Shown in pieces: positions 61,641-64,000 of a DNA stretch of 64,000 nt; positions within the stretch are counted from its first letter, which is position 1; each line of letters starts with the position of its first letter. The notes below the pieces were generated by a model, which searched no databases, was not told the origin of the DNA, and saw only the letters and a program-made list of their open reading frames with translations. Source of the DNA: Streptomyces sp. BK340 (GTDB taxonomy: Bacteria > Actinomycetota > Actinomycetes > Streptomycetales > Streptomycetaceae); contig NZ_VISR01000028.1 of assembly GCF_007827595.1 (NCBI RefSeq), forward strand, positions 98,938 to 162,937, written 5' to 3'. Made by a program: the position numbers and the translations under genes.

Positions 61641-64000
61641 GTGAACGAGGAAATGATTCCCCTGTCGTACGCGCAGCGCCGCATCTGGTTCATCACCCGC
61701 TTCGAGGGCCCTTCCTCGACGTACAACATCCCGCTGCTCCTGCGGTTCCACGGAAGCCTCGACACGGCCGCGTTACGCGCCGCGTTCCAGGACGTGATGA
61801 CGCGCCACGAGGTGCTTCGGACGGTCTTCGGAGAACTGGACGGCGAGCCGTTCCAGCGCGTTCTCGACCCGGCCGAGGTCGAGCTGCCCTGGAAGGACTG
61901 GGGGCGGGTGGCTCCCGACCGGGTGCCCGGTGTGATCTCCTCGGTCACGAGCGGCTGGTTCGACCTGTCGGCCGACGTGCCGCTGCGGGGGAGTCTCGTC
62001 CAGTGCGGTGACGACGAGTTCCTGCTGGTGCTGGTGATCCATCACATCGCCGGTGACGGCGCGTCGTTGGCGCCGCTGGCACGGGACGTGTCCGTGGCGT
62101 ACCGCGCGCGGGTGGCCGGCCGTGCGCCGCAATGGACGGAACTGCCGGTGCAGTACGCGGACTACACGCTGTGGCAGCGGGAGGAACTGGGGGACCTGGC
62201 AGACCCGGAGAGCCTCCTGTCGGTGCAGGCGGCGTACTGGCGCGAGGAACTCGCCGGGGTCTCGAAGCCGCTGCCGCTGCCGCTGGACCGGCCCCGGCCC
62301 GAGGTGGCGAGCCACCGGGGCGGATCGGTGGAGATCGGCCTCTCTGCCGGGACCCGGACGCGGGTCGAGGCGATGGCCCGAGCCCACGGCGCGACGGTCT
62401 CGATGGTGTTCCAGGCCGCGCTGACCGTGTTGCTGCACCGGATGGGCAGCGGCGACGACGTGACGGTCGGATCGCCGATCGCGGGCCGCACCGACGAGGC
62501 GCTCCACGACCTCGTCGGGTTCTTCGTCAATTCCTGGGTGCTGCGGGTCCGGTTGTCGACGGAGTCGTCGTTCGAGCGGGTCCTGGAACAGGTACGGCAG
62601 AAGGCGCTCGCGGCGTACGAGAACCAGGACGTCCCGTTCGAGAGACTGCTCGAGTTGCTGCGGCCGGAACGGTCGGCCGCGCACCACCCGCTGTTCCAGG
62701 TGGTACTGGCGTGGCAGAACAACCAGCCGCCGGAACTGGACATGCCCGGTCTGACGGTGTCGATGGAACCCATCCCCACCGGCTCGGCGAAGTTCGACCT
62801 GTTCTTCAACCTCGCGCCGGACGAGTCCGACGGGTCGGTGAAGGGGGAGATCGAGTACGCCACCGACCTCTTCGACCGCTCGACGGTGGAGCGGATCGCG
62901 GCGCGGTTCGTGCGCGTGGTGGAGCAAGTGGTCGCCGACCCCGGGATCACCGTCGGCGCCGTCGACGTGCCCGCCGTCACGGAGCGGGAGCACACCGTCG
63001 CGGCCGCACCGCGCGAGGCCGCGGGCCGCCCGCTCGACGCCGAGGAACGCCACAGGATTCTCGTCGAGTGGAACGACACGGCCCGCGACTTCCCGTGCCC
63101 GGGCCCGCTCCATCTGCTGTTCGAGGAGCAGACCGCCCGGAGGCCGGACGCGATCGCGGTGCGCTGGGCCGGCGGAACCATGACCTACGGGGAGCTGAAC
63201 GAGCGTGCGAACCGTATCGCCTGGGACCTCAAGGAGCGCGGCGTAGGCCCGGAGACCGTGGTCGGCATCGGGGTCCGCCGCGGCCCGGCCATGATCGCCG
63301 CCGTGTTCGGCGTGCTCAAGGCCGGCGGCGCCTATCTGCCCCTGGAACCGTCGCTGCCGGCCGACCGCGTCGCCGGCATGCTCGCCGACACCGGGGCCCG
63401 TCTCGTCCTGTCCACCTCGGACACCGAACCCATGGCGCTCCCGGCCGGCGTCGAACTCGTCGAGGTGGCCGGTGAGCAGGAGCCGCCGCTTCCTGTCGCC
63501 GAGGGCAACCCGGAACCGGTCACCGGGCCGGACAACACCGCGTACGTCGTCTTCACCTCCGGCAGCACCGGAAAGCCCAAGGGCGTAGTGGTCACCCATC
63601 GCCCCGTCCACAACCTGCTCAACTGGTGTTATCGGACCTTCGGCTTCGGTCCCGACGACGTGGCCCTGTGCGTCACCTCGCTCGGCTTCGACCTCTCCGT
63701 CTTCGACATCTTCGGTCTTCTCGGCTGTGGTGGTGGGCTGTACGTCGCCGACGAGGCCGAGCAGCGCGATCCCGAAGTACTGCTCGACCTGCTGCTCACC
63801 GAGCCGATCACCTTCTGGGACTCGGTGCCGACCACCCTCAACCAGCTTCCTCCCCTGCTGTCCCGGCAGGCCGAGTGGGAGGGAACCCACAAACTGCGCC
63901 TGGTGTTCCTCTCCGGTGACTACACGCCGTTGTCGCTGCCGGACGAGGTCCGGGGGGTGTTCCGGAACGCGGAGATCGTCAGTCTGGGCGGGGCGACCGA
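61641..64000 (+). CDS. nonribosomal peptide synthetase, 5' part (condensation-adenylation)
   Basis: This incomplete gene is open to the window end (at least 786 codons). A condensation domain covers about residues 1-450: LSYAQRRIWFITRFEGP (C1), and the catalytic HHxxxDG as HHIAGDG at about 133-139. An adenylation domain follows from about residue 480, with MTYGELNERANRIA, AYVVFTSGSTGKPKGV (A3, about 635-650) and FDLSVFDIFG. No carrier or later domain is reached. A lead condensation domain means the first substrate is supplied by another protein or an acyl group. A GTG at 61641 or an ATG at 61653 could start it. The specificity pocket is incomplete. Confidence 0.88.
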   Translation, partial: MNEEMIPLSYAQRRIWFITRFEGPSSTYNIPLLLRFHGSLDTAALRAAFQDVMTRHEVLRTVFGELDGEPFQRVLDPAEVELPWKDWGRVAPDRVPGVISSVTSGWFDLSADVPLRGSLVQCGDDEFLLVLVIHHIAGDGASLAPLARDVSVAYRARVAGRAPQWTELPVQYADYTLWQREELGDLADPESLLSVQAAYWREELAGVSKPLPLPLDRPRPEVASHRGGSVEIGLSAGTRTRVEAMARAHGATVSMVFQAALTVLLHRMGSGDDVTVGSPIAGRTDEALHDLVGFFVNSWVLRVRLSTESSFERVLEQVRQKALAAYENQDVPFERLLELLRPERSAAHHPLFQVVLAWQNNQPPELDMPGLTVSMEPIPTGSAKFDLFFNLAPDESDGSVKGEIEYATDLFDRSTVERIAARFVRVVEQVVADPGITVGAVDVPAVTEREHTVAAAPREAAGRPLDAEERHRILVEWNDTARDFPCPGPLHLLFEEQTARRPDAIAVRWAGGTMTYGELNERANRIAWDLKERGVGPETVVGIGVRRGPAMIAAVFGVLKAGGAYLPLEPSLPADRVAGMLADTGARLVLSTSDTEPMALPAGVELVEVAGEQEPPLPVAEGNPEPVTGPDNTAYVVFTSGSTGKPKGVVVTHRPVHNLLNWCYRTFGFGPDDVALCVTSLGFDLSVFDIFGLLGCGGGLYVADEAEQRDPEVLLDLLLTEPITFWDSVPTTLNQLPPLLSRQAEWEGTHKLRLVFLSGDYTPLSLPDEVRGVFRNAEIVSLGGAT

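Noticed and set aside
62132..63475. 447-residue frame inside the NRPS
   Set aside because: Wrong frame; the NRPS frame is uninterrupted and has all expected motifs.

Overview
The window is high-GC DNA (third codon positions mostly G or C) from an actinomycete, almost certainly Streptomyces. Pointers are the MurT/GatD pair, a mycothiol-dependent isomerase-family protein, an RppA-type naphthol synthase operon, frequent GTG starts, and many 4-base ATGA/GTGA stop-start overlaps. No rRNA, tRNA, CRISPR array or insertion sequence was seen. Left part (1-27.1 kb), chromosomal housekeeping and accessory metabolism: murT-gatD (lipid II amidation), def, a TetR regulator divergent from an acyl-CoA dehydrogenase, the rppA-P450-cupin operon (tetrahydroxynaphthalene/flaviolin pigment), a TenA-like protein, an aldehyde dehydrogenase, a coupled ATP-dependent DNA ligase and NUDIX hydrolase, a thioredoxin-reductase-like flavoprotein divergent from an XRE-cupin regulator, a quinone oxidoreductase with two coupled acyl-CoA dehydrogenases, secreted hydrolases (PI-PLC/GDPD-like, phosphodiester glycosidase, N-acetylmuramoyl-L-alanine amidase, M1 metallopeptidase), several small conserved proteins, and a decayed locus holding ends of a permease and an amidohydrolase. 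Centre (27.1-42.3 kb), an envelope or exopolysaccharide cluster of Wzx/Wzy type: initiating sugar-phosphate transferase, acetyltransferase, two GT4 glycosyltransferases, GDP-mannose-3,5-epimerase-like enzyme, Wzy-like polymerase, Wzz-like co-polymerase with a degenerate kinase domain, flippase, secreted beta-propeller protein, cytidylyltransferase, CDP-alcohol phosphotransferase and a Tat-exported beta-helix protein. It contains a 15-bp tandem repeat, a 16-bp tandem repeat and a 111-bp convergent gene overlap. Next (42.5-47.0 kb), a PQQ module: a secreted PQQ-dependent sugar dehydrogenase followed by pqqABCDE, including a 46-residue pqqA. Cofactor and user enzyme sit side by side. Next (47.1-52.0 kb), a tightly coupled four-gene operon: Y4yA-type PLP decarboxylase, cysteine-synthase/rhodanese fusion, cysteine-desulfurase-like enzyme and a SAM methyltransferase. 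I know of no described product, and it is the best candidate here for an undescribed pathway. Right part (52-64 kb): an SDR enzyme behind a MerR-type 19-bp-spacer promoter, a DrrC/UvrA-like drug-resistance ATPase, a phytoene-desaturase-type flavoprotein, an EVE-domain protein, a cellulose-synthase-like glycosyltransferase convergent with a secreted GH5 glucanase, and the start of an NRPS gene (condensation then adenylation domain) that runs off the window.
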